Below, piece by piece: positions 1-5,810 of a stretch of 21,309 nt of DNA (its first letter is position 1; every line of letters starts with the position of its first letter). Source of the DNA: Omnitrophica WOR_2 bacterium RIFCSPLOWO2_12_FULL_51_8 (GTDB taxonomy: Bacteria > Omnitrophota > Gorgyraeia > Gygaellales > Profunditerraquicolaceae); the NCBI GenBank assembly GCA_001805895.1, contig MHHD01000012.1, positions 1 through 21,309 on the forward strand, given 5' to 3'. The notes under the pieces were generated by a model. That model was not told the origin of the DNA, searched no databases, and saw only the letters and a program-made list of their open reading frames with translations. Position numbers and translations under genes: made by a program.

Positions 1-385
1 GTGCCTTGGCCAAAAGGGAAAACGCCTCTAAATTGAGCGTGGGTTCCCCGGTGTGGGTCTTAAAAAGTTCGCCCCTGCACTCGATAATGTCGGCGATATC
101 CAGCGCGTTAAAGGCCGCAAAGACCTCTTCGCCGAGAATGTCCTCTTTTAGATAGAGCTGGACCTTGCCGGTGGAGTCCCGCAGGTCGGCAAAGACCGCT
201 TTCCCGTGCTGCCGCTTGGCAGTAATCCTGCCGGCGGCCCTCACCCGTTCGCCTGCGCGAAAGTTTTCGTGGATCAGGCCGATATCCCTGCGTTCCGGGT
301 CAGGGGCAGGGTAAGCCAGCCCGCCCTTCTCCCGCAGCGCGGCCAATTTGCCCAGCCTCGTTTGCATAATCTCTTTTAGTTCCAT
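1..385 (-). CDS. lysS: Lysyl-tRNA synthetase, N-terminal part (runs off the left edge)
   Basis: The first 128 residues of a class II lysyl-tRNA synthetase, which charges tRNA-Lys with lysine in the cytoplasm. The visible part begins MELKEIMQTRLGKLAALRE and contains the N-terminal OB-fold anticodon-binding domain. Its landmarks match the family: RVRAAGRITAKRQHGKAVFADLRDS is split here into the RVRAAGRI strand (about residues 48-55) and the HGKAVFADLRD strand (about 60-70), followed by KVQLYLK and, near the edge, FKTHTGEPTL, a LysS hallmark. The catalytic domain lies outside the window. The ATG at 383-385 fits the usual LysS start. There is no Shine-Dalgarno sequence ahead of it; instead a TTGACA-17-TATAAT promoter ends 9 nt before the ATG, so initiation is probably leaderless. 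Assignment to the LysS family is firm; AsnS/AspS share the OB fold but not the HTGEPTL stretch. Confidence 0.93.
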   Translation of the reverse strand, partial: MELKEIMQTRLGKLAALREKGGLAYPAPDPERRDIGLIHENFRAGERVRAAGRITAKRQHGKAVFADLRDSTGKVQLYLKEDILGEEVFAAFNALDIADIIECRGELFKTHTGEPTLNLEAFSLLAKA

Positions 386-394
386 AGGGTTATA

Positions 395-423
395 ATTATA
401 TACGAGAAGATTGGGTGTGTCAA
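395..423 (-). promoter_or_regulatory. Sigma70-type promoter of lysS, probably leaderless
   Basis: On the minus strand a perfect -35 box TTGACA (423 to 418) is followed by a 17-nt spacer and a perfect -10 box TATAAT (400 to 395). The lysS ATG starts only 9 nt after the -10 box. With the usual 5-9 nt between -10 and transcription start, the 5' leader would be about 0-4 nt. The short gap holds no purine-rich ribosome binding site. Confidence 0.8.
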
Positions 424-650
424 TTAAAAGAAGGAGACAAATTCGGAGGAAAACTTAGTGGATTCAAGCAGAGCCAACAATTCCCTGTATTCCGGCTCGG
501 TTAGAGCTACACTGCCTTCCTGCAGCCTGAGGGTATCCCTTGATTATACATTTAATCACCTCTTGGCTATCTTTAAGATAAGCGCCTGCCAGGGCATTAG
601 TTACTTTTTTACTTAACTCTTTTACTTCTTCTGGATAACGTGTTTCCATA

Positions 651-828
651 GAGTCTGTTGCCTAACCCCAATAATACTATTCGAGCGAGCCAGCATGGTT
701 ATTCTTCGACCGAGGCGGCATTTTATCTTCTCGACATAGCTCGAAGAATAAAATGCCGCAGAGTGGAGAAGATAAATTTGCTGGCGAGTCGAGAATATAG
801 GGGGATATTTCCCTTCGGCAACAGACTC
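651..828. mobile_element. MITE-like palindromic element, 178 bp, 12-bp TIRs, 5-bp target duplication
   Basis: The element begins GAGTCTGTTGCC (651-662) and ends with its exact inverse complement GGCAACAGACTC (817-828). It is flanked on both sides by the direct repeat CCATA (646-650 and 829-833). The inside codes for nothing and is full of inverted repeats: GCGGCATTTTAT (715-726) against ATAAAATGCCGC (748-759), GCCAGCA (689-695) against TGCTGGC (779-785), ATCTTCTC against GAGAAGAT. It sits inside the HEPN gene. Taking it out with one CCATA joins the flanking HEPN codons in frame (reading TTYYMETRYP). Element plus duplication is 183 bp, a multiple of three, but it brings in a TAG stop at 677-679. 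The parent transposase family was not identified. Confidence 0.85.
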
Positions 829-897
829 CCATATAATACGTTGTGAGTCTGCGCAAAAATGATTGTTGTTTGGAACTAATCCTTGCCCTCGCTATAT

Positions 898-1089
898 GCC
901 TTTGCATAACTGAAGCGTCATTGCGACCCCGAGCAAAGCGAGGGGGAAGCAATCTCATTAAATGGATTGCTTCGTCCTTCGACAAAAGCTCAGGACGAAG
1001 CCCTGAGCGTAGTCGAAGGGCTTCGTCGCTGTCGCTCTTCGCAATGACACAGAGTTGCCAATTCGCATGTAGCAATATTTATGCAAGGC
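898..1089. repeat. TCATTGCGA-type palindromic repeat inserted in the HEPN gene
   Basis: The core, 917-1048, starts GTCATTGCGA and ends with the exact inverse complement TCGCAATGAC. Inside are further palindromes: AAGCAATC/GATTGCTT and CCTTCGAC...CTCAGG against CCTGAG...GTCGAAGG, a type seen dispersed in many bacterial genomes. Around the core lie outer inverted ends GCCTTTGCATAA (898-909) and TTATGCAAGGC (1079-1089, one T fewer), with TATAT on both outer sides (893-897 and 1090-1094). Taking the insert out with a 3-bp duplication (TAT) rejoins the HEPN N-terminus to its middle part in frame; assuming 5 bp leaves a frameshift. The palindromic core is certain; the exact outer boundaries are tentative. 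Confidence 0.7.
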
Positions 1090-1349
1090 TATATAACTCC
1101 TTAAGTCTGATTAAATCGTGTGTTTTACGCGGAAACTCGTCGGTTACATTTATCACCACTGCCTTTAACCGCTTCTCAATCGCCTGCTGGCATAAAAATA
1201 AGACATACAAATACCTGCCTGCTCTCTGCATAGCTTGAGCTGTATCTAAATCATAATCGGATGTTTTAATCCATTCAGATATATCCTGTTTCTTTTTCAG
1301 GCTTCCCCTCATCCCGTTTTCCCTCTTTCTTCAATATCTTTCAAAATTT

Positions 1350-1377
1350 ATTATAACACATCCTTGTGGCTAATCAA
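1350..1377 (-). promoter_or_regulatory. Promoter of the HEPN gene (extended -10)
   Basis: On the minus strand TTGATT (1377 to 1372), a 16-nt spacer and TATAAT (1355 to 1350), with TGT directly before the -10 box giving an extended -10 (TGnTATAAT). Transcription would start near 1343, leaving a leader of about 31 nt that carries the GAGGG ribosome binding site of the HEPN start at 1312. Confidence 0.6.
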
Positions 1378-1824
1378 TTATTTTCAAGCAGGGGGTAGTA
1401 TACTCGATTGTGTTTTACACAATTTATTTGACATGCCACATTGCCCTTCGCTCAGCCAGCAAAATCCTGGCTTCGCTCGCAACCCTTTACTACCCCGGGT
1501 TAAAGGTCGGTCTGTTATTACACACCCGGCCTTATCGGATCGGCCGGTGTGTTTCCTCCTGAAACAAAAAACTGGACTTGACCATTTTTTGTCAAATCCG
1601 GCTTACAGTACTACCGTGGCAGCCCTGATTACCTCCGTATCAGGACCACCGGATTATTTACCTATTTTAAACGGCAAAAACTATATAAAATATACCCTAT
1701 GAATGCTAAATTTCAAGCTAAAATGTGGTTTTGGCGTAACCGGTCAGTCAATGGGGAAAATTTCCAAATGACCATTCACAGGCGCCCCCGTTCACTGACG
1801 CATTACAGTTTGGGGGGGGATCGG
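1378..1824. other. Non-coding, hairpin-rich intergenic stretch
   Basis: No credible gene was found here on either strand. It holds several inverted repeats: GGGGTAGTA (1392-1400) against TACTACCCC (1488-1496), a stable stem ACACACC(C)GGCC...GGCCGGTGTGT (1520-1552, one bulged C, 10-nt loop), GGAcTTGAC...GTCAAaTCC (1574-1598), and CCTGAT...ATCAGG (1624-1644). None is followed by a clear U-run in the direction of the gene at 1825-3471, so I do not call a terminator. The stretch could be decayed mobile DNA or a structured 3' untranslated region. Confidence 0.4.
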
Positions 1825-3471
1825 TTATTCGGCGCGCTGGACCCGGACGATATACTGGCTGCCGACCTGGTTGAGGATGGCGTATTTGAATTCTTTGCCG
1901 GCGATGCGCTTAATGTCAATCAGGGCGTTCCTTTTGAGGAAACAATAGGTTATTGCCTGCCGCCGGAAGAGCTCCCGGACTTTTTCGTGGGTATTCAGGA
2001 AAGGGATCGGGTGCGGGCTAAAAAAGGGCGTGCCGGGGATATCGATTACCGCGACATCATAACCAGTATAGTATTTGACCCCCCGGACAAAAAACTTGGA
2101 ACTTAGGATGGTATTATCCACCTGGAAATTCTTCAAGAGGTATTCACAGGCCGGCCGGGAAGAAAGATACGGCTCGATATGCCTGCTGACTACAGGCACG
2201 CTGGATAAAAATATAAGCACCAACGGGCTAAAGGCCAATATGCACCCGCGCAGACGGCCGCGGCGGAGCAAAACCAACAACCCCAGGGACAATAAAACCA
2301 ACGCCGCGATCACCGGATAGAGTGGCGCGCTGGAGGGCATATATTCGGAGAAGTAAAAAGAACCGGCGATGGAGGCCGCGGCGAGAAAAAGGAAAATCAT
2401 TGCCGTTGCCAGGCAGAGGGAGAAAAATAACCTGCCGGTACGCGCGGCACGGAGCTCGTCTTCGATATAATCGCCGCTCAAGAGCGCCAGGGCCGCGAAC
2501 ATCGGAAAGATATAACTGATCAGCTTTGAATGCGCCGGCTGAAAAATCAGCAAGGTGACGCCGATCCAGCAGGCCAAAAACAAATAAAAAGGGTCTTTGC
2601 GGCAGCTCAGCTTCCGCGCAAGCCTGATCAAAGAGGCAATCACAAACAGGCTCCAGGGAAATATACAGGCGGCAATCGAGGCCGGGTAGAAATACCAGGT
2701 GTCATTGGCCGGATGCTCTGCCTCTAACAGGCGCCGGAAATGGTCGTTGTAAAAGAATTCGCGGGTAAATTCGCGGCCGTATTTGGCGATCATCAGGATA
2801 TACCAAGGAAAGGCAAGCAGGGCGAAAATTACCAGGCCCCAGAGGCCGGCCGGGCAGAATAAAAATTTCAGCTCTTTCCTGATCAAAAGGAATAAGACCG
2901 CGGCGGCGGGAATCAAAAATCCCAGCGGCCCTTTGGTCAGGACGGCTAAGGCGCTAAAGCCGTAAAACAGCAGCAACGCCGGTGTTTTCTTATCTCGAAA
3001 GGCATACCCCCACCAGAAGGCAGTCAGGGATAGTTGGATAAAGACGGCAAAAACCATATCCGTGAATACTGTGCGGGCCAACCCCACATAAAGCCCGCAG
3101 GATAATAATAACAGCGCCGCCAAAAACGCCTTCTTCTGGTCACGCAGACCAAAAAGCCCTAACAAATAAACCGCGATTACCCCGATAGCGCCGAAGAGCG
3201 CCGGGAAAAACCTGGCGGAGAAGCTGGTAACGCCGAAAATTAAAAAGGCGATCCGCAATAGCCAGTAAATAAAGACCGGCTTTTCAAACTGCGGCTGGGC
3301 AAACATATAGGGCGTCATCCAGCTGTTGCGCTGGGCCATCTCCCTGGCAGTCTGGGCGTAAAAGACCTCATCAGGTATAGAGAGGCTGATAATGCCGTTG
3401 CCGAGCATAAAGAAGACATAGCACAATAAAATCAGTATAACCAAGTTTCTCGAATTACTATTGCCAGACAT
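1825..3471 (-). CDS. PMT/ArnT-like GT-C membrane glycosyltransferase
   Basis: A 548-residue polytopic membrane protein of the dolichyl/undecaprenyl-phosphate mannosyltransferase superfamily (ArnT/PMT_2, GT83-like). Such enzymes move a sugar from a polyprenyl-phosphate carrier to lipid A, protein or another envelope acceptor on the periplasmic side. Evidence: a first membrane helix (about 10-30), then the luminal loop SIPDEVFYAQTAREM with the catalytic-type acidic pair D34-E35, FEKPVFIYWL, about ten more hydrophobic helices, and a soluble C-terminal region of about 120 residues with a YTGY segment. ArnT itself is about 550 residues with the same layout. The next gene upstream in transcription encodes a NodB-type deacetylase, which suggests envelope-sugar work. 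The acceptor cannot be told from sequence. Leader and ribosome binding site are weak (CGGATAT before the ATG). Confidence 0.85.
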   Translation of the reverse strand: MSGNSNSRNLVILILLCYVFFMLGNGIISLSIPDEVFYAQTAREMAQRNSWMTPYMFAQPQFEKPVFIYWLLRIAFLIFGVTSFSARFFPALFGAIGVIAVYLLGLFGLRDQKKAFLAALLLLSCGLYVGLARTVFTDMVFAVFIQLSLTAFWWGYAFRDKKTPALLLFYGFSALAVLTKGPLGFLIPAAAVLFLLIRKELKFLFCPAGLWGLVIFALLAFPWYILMIAKYGREFTREFFYNDHFRRLLEAEHPANDTWYFYPASIAACIFPWSLFVIASLIRLARKLSCRKDPFYLFLACWIGVTLLIFQPAHSKLISYIFPMFAALALLSGDYIEDELRAARTGRLFFSLCLATAMIFLFLAAASIAGSFYFSEYMPSSAPLYPVIAALVLLSLGLLVLLRRGRLRGCILAFSPLVLIFLSSVPVVSRHIEPYLSSRPACEYLLKNFQVDNTILSSKFFVRGVKYYTGYDVAVIDIPGTPFFSPHPIPFLNTHEKVRELFRRQAITYCFLKRNALIDIKRIAGKEFKYAILNQVGSQYIVRVQRAE

Positions 3472-3503
3472 ATATCCGATTGTCTAAAAATATTAGTTGC
3501 GCA

Positions 3504-3605
3504 ATTGCACAGATGATCGCAGATGAGAAGATACAGATTGGCACAGATACTGCCTGAGTAATCTGTGCTCATCTTGCATCTTTTCATCTGTTCCCATCTG
3601 TGTAT
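3504..3605. repeat. 102-bp ACAGAT-rich palindromic repeat, copy 1
   Basis: This hyphenated palindrome is built on CACAGAT/ATCTGTG units. It matches a second copy at 18507-18608 over its full length without gaps (85 of 102 positions by hand count), with most differences in the central loop. It lies between the glycosyltransferase and deacetylase genes, its end touching the last base of the deacetylase stop codon, so it would be transcribed as a hairpin in that message. Confidence 0.85.
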
Positions 3606-4345
3606 TATTTATTTGACTGGGCATTAATCTTCTGTCTTTCCAATAATTCGTTCACGGTAACGAACCGGAAGCCTTTCTCCTTGAGCTGCCCGGCTAAAAG
3701 CGGGATTACCTTCACCGTGGAGCCCCTGTCTCCGCCTTCGGTAGTAAAGACCCCCCCTCCGTCGTGAAAAAGGATGATATCCCCGGGTTTTACCCGGCGG
3801 GTGAGGTATTTTACCGTGGTGCGGTAATTAAAACTTACCCAATCCTTGGAGTTGAGCGTCCAGAGGATAATCTGATAACCCATCTCTTTCAGCTTCTTTT
3901 TCTCCCTGCCGGTCAGCCAGGCCTTGGGCGGGCGGAATAGTTTAGTCGAGACACCAGTAGCCTTGCGGATGACCTGGTCGTTCTTATCCAGTTCCCGCTC
4001 CAATTCCTCCATCGTGTAATAGACCAGGACATGGTGGTCGTAGGTGTGGCTGCCGATGGCGTGGCCTTCCTCGACAATGCGGCGGGTCACCTCAGGGTGC
4101 CTCTGTACATGCTCGCCGATAATAAAAAAGGTGGCTTTGGCATTGGCAAGTTTCAACGCGTCCAGCACCTGCGGCGTCCACTCCGCCGACGGGCCGTCGT
4201 CAAAGGTCAGGGCTACGATCTTTTCCGTGCCGCCGATGCGGTAGATCGTGCCCCGGCGCACAATTACCGCCTGGTCGAAAAAGGCGGTAAAGAGACCGAC
4301 CCCCAGAATGATCAACATTAAGGTTAACCCTAAGACGGCTAACAT
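3605..4345 (-). CDS. Membrane-anchored polysaccharide deacetylase (NodB homology, CE4)
   Basis: A 246-residue protein with an N-terminal membrane anchor (residues 1-24) and a NodB-homology domain of carbohydrate esterase family 4. These metal-dependent enzymes remove acetyl (or related acyl) groups from amino sugars of chitin, peptidoglycan or other polysaccharides. All five motifs are visible: TFDDGP (47-52, catalytic D49 and metal ligand D50), SHTYDH (metal ligands H100, H104), RPP (138-140), a DW pair (168-169) and ILFHDG (catalytic-type H194). Its ATG directly follows the TAA of the M48 protease gene (TAAATG), so the two are very likely translationally coupled. Proximity to an ArnT-like transferase recalls the ArnD/ArnT pairing in lipid A modification, but ArnD is cytoplasmic, whereas this one should face the periplasm. 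Substrate unknown. Confidence 0.92.
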   Translation of the reverse strand: MLAVLGLTLMLIILGVGLFTAFFDQAVIVRRGTIYRIGGTEKIVALTFDDGPSAEWTPQVLDALKLANAKATFFIIGEHVQRHPEVTRRIVEEGHAIGSHTYDHHVLVYYTMEELERELDKNDQVIRKATGVSTKLFRPPKAWLTGREKKKLKEMGYQIILWTLNSKDWVSFNYRTTVKYLTRRVKPGDIILFHDGGGVFTTEGGDRGSTVKVIPLLAGQLKEKGFRFVTVNELLERQKINAQSNK

Positions 4346-5305
4346 TTAAGGCTTGTATTCGGAAAGCTTCTTGATGCGCTTCAGCATATTCGGGTGGGTG
4401 CTCAGGGCCTCTAAGAACCTGTCGCTGAAACTCAGGCGGACTTCCTTAGTCCTTAGCCGGGCTAATTCATCGGCGTCCAGCGTCCCGCTCTTATCCAGGT
4501 CCAGCTGGGCAAGCTCCCTGATTTCATTCAGGGCGCGCGAGGGGTCGTTGACAAAAAATGCCTTCAGGCCTTCCGCTTCTTTCAGGGAATCCTTATCCAT
4601 CCGCGCCGAGCCGTAAACTAATTTATACAGGCTGGAGGCAAGGGCCGGCGGCCGGTTCCCCAAAAGAATGGAGCCCCGGTCGGCGAAATATTCCCGGATG
4701 CGCGAGGCATAAAGCACTAAGAGGTTGGTGATAAAATAGAAAAGGAACGCGGCCAGCCCGATAAGAGCGGTATTGCCCCTCCTTTCGTCGCGGCGGCCGT
4801 AAAAAAGAAACTGCCAGGCGATGCGGTACATGATCATCGGGATTACCGATAAGATGGTGATGGTCAGGACGTCGCGGTTTTTCAGGTGCGACAGCTCATG
4901 GCCGAGGACTGCCTTCAATTCCTCTTCATTCAACAAGCTCAGAATCCCCTCGGTAACGCAGACCCTGCCGTCGCGGATGCCCCTGCCAAAGGCAAAGGCA
5001 TTAGGCAGGGCAATCTGGGCAATGCCGATTCTGGGTACGGGGATGCCGGCGCGAAGGGCGAGCCCCTCGACAATCTGGTAGAGTTGGGGGTATTCTTCTT
5101 TTTTGACATAACGCACCCGCATGCTCCACTCCACGATCTTCGGCCCTATCATATATTGGATAAACATCATCGCCAAAGAGAGGAAAAAGTAAAAGGAAAA
5201 CCCGCCGAAACGCAGGAATTGCGTGCCGATCACTACCAGCAGCGCGTAGATCATGCCGAAGAGCGCGGTAACCAAGAGCCACATTCTCAATCTTAAAGAC
5301 CACAT
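4346..5305 (-). CDS. HtpX-like M48 zinc metalloprotease with an EF-hand loop
   Basis: A 319-residue integral membrane protease of family M48B (HtpX type), which degrades damaged or misfolded membrane proteins. Two N-terminal membrane helices (about 8-30 and 36-56) are followed by the zinc site GHELSH (H136, E137, H140), further hydrophobic segments at about 150-170 and 180-200, and the third zinc ligand E205 in SRIREYFADR. The C-terminus SFSDRFLEALSTHPNMLKRI matches the end of HtpX homologs. Between these, residues 269-280 read DLDKSGTLDADE, which fits the canonical 12-residue EF-hand loop (D1, D3, S5, G6, T7, L8, D9, E12). That is not part of classical E. coli HtpX. A strong ribosome binding site AGGGGG lies 8 nt upstream of the chosen ATG. 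Confidence 0.9.
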   Translation of the reverse strand: MWSLRLRMWLLVTALFGMIYALLVVIGTQFLRFGGFSFYFFLSLAMMFIQYMIGPKIVEWSMRVRYVKKEEYPQLYQIVEGLALRAGIPVPRIGIAQIALPNAFAFGRGIRDGRVCVTEGILSLLNEEELKAVLGHELSHLKNRDVLTITILSVIPMIMYRIAWQFLFYGRRDERRGNTALIGLAAFLFYFITNLLVLYASRIREYFADRGSILLGNRPPALASSLYKLVYGSARMDKDSLKEAEGLKAFFVNDPSRALNEIRELAQLDLDKSGTLDADELARLRTKEVRLSFSDRFLEALSTHPNMLKRIKKLSEYKP

Positions 5306-5408
5306 TTTGCATACCCCCTAAAATTTGTAGTTGGGTTAGGGTTAGGATGCCCGGCTGCCTTACCCTTACCCAATGACCAATCCCATAATTGAGAATAAAT
5401 CATACAGG

Positions 5409-5810
5409 CTATTTTACAACGTCTGCCTTTATTATATACCTGACCACCGGATTGTCAAGGTCGTCCGTGGCAACATAAACAAACTGCTTTACCTGGCCGG
5501 AGTAACCCCGGCTATTAAACTTCACTTCGATCTGCGTGCTTTCTCCGGGCTTGAGGGTCTTATCTTTTACCACCGAGGCCGTGCAGCCGCAGGAAGTGCT
5601 GGTGTCCTTGATGGTTAAAACTTTCGCGGTTTTGTTTTCCAAGACAAAGCTGTGCCTTTGCACACTGCCTTCCCTCACCTGCCCGAAATCGTAAGTATTG
5701 GGATCGGCTGCCGGGGCAACCAGTTCTGCCGCCGGCTGGGGGTGATCCTGGGTAAAAGCGGGAACCGCGGCAAAAAAAAACAAAAGCAGAAAAAACGCAG
5801 ATAAACGCAT
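5409..5810 (-). CDS. Secreted DUF1573 protein with SCGCT motif
   Basis: A 133-residue secreted protein: a signal peptide of about 20 residues, then a single DUF1573 Ig-like domain. Diagnostic features are YDFGQVREGS (40-49), the paired-cysteine turn TSCGCTAS (C74, C76), LKPGES and a final beta strand ending at the C-terminus. DUF1573 has no proven biochemical role; it often occurs near redox or cytochrome c maturation genes in diderm bacteria. Here its ATG overlaps the stop of the upstream fusion gene (TAATG at about 5808-5812), with GGAGGG just upstream, so both proteins are probably made together. This suggests that the CGC cysteines could be clients of the thiol-redox membrane domain of that neighbour (inference). 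Confidence 0.85.
   Translation of the reverse strand: MRLSAFFLLLFFFAAVPAFTQDHPQPAAELVAPAADPNTYDFGQVREGSVQRHSFVLENKTAKVLTIKDTSTSCGCTASVVKDKTLKPGESTQIEVKFNSRGYSGQVKQFVYVATDDLDNPVVRYIIKADVVK

Larger units (their letters stand above)
464..1312 (-). pseudogene. HEPN-domain protein gene, disrupted by two palindromic insertions
   Basis: The N-terminal piece (1312 down to 1079, 77 residues) is a typical HEPN domain start: an alpha-helical region with CQQAIEKRLKAV and RKTHDLIRLKELY. It is cut by a stop. A middle piece with SSKQQSFLRRLTTYYM lies at about 834-890, and the C-terminal piece METRYPEEVKELSKK at about 535-649. Placed end to end these give the usual HEPN order and length (about 132 residues to the end of the last helix; family about 125-135). 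HEPN proteins of this type usually pair with a small nucleotidyltransferase (MNT) as toxin-antitoxin partners; none is visible here. A Shine-Dalgarno GAGGG lies 8 nt before the ATG at 1312. The last ~25 residues before the stop at 464 do not resemble HEPN and may reflect an extra frameshift or lost stop. Almost certainly non-functional. Confidence 0.85.

Noticed and set aside
427..540. Minus-strand open stretch with TEPEYRELLALLEST in a frame different from the HEPN tail
   Set aside because: It looks protein-like and may be a gene remnant or the true HEPN tail after a frameshift, but it directly follows a stop codon, has no start codon or ribosome binding site, and matches no family I recognise.
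677..1075. 132-codon minus-strand open frame across both palindromic insertions
   Set aside because: It is a chimera of repeat sequence and the middle of the broken HEPN gene; only the SSKQQSFLRRLTTYYM part is real former coding sequence.
1520..1552. Intrinsic terminator for the glycosyltransferase operon
   Set aside because: The stem is good, but it lies about 270 bp past the stop and is not followed by a U-run on the minus strand.
1364..1702. 112-codon plus-strand open frame in the non-coding block
   Set aside because: No ribosome binding site, no family resemblance, and it runs through several hairpins; best explained by chance.
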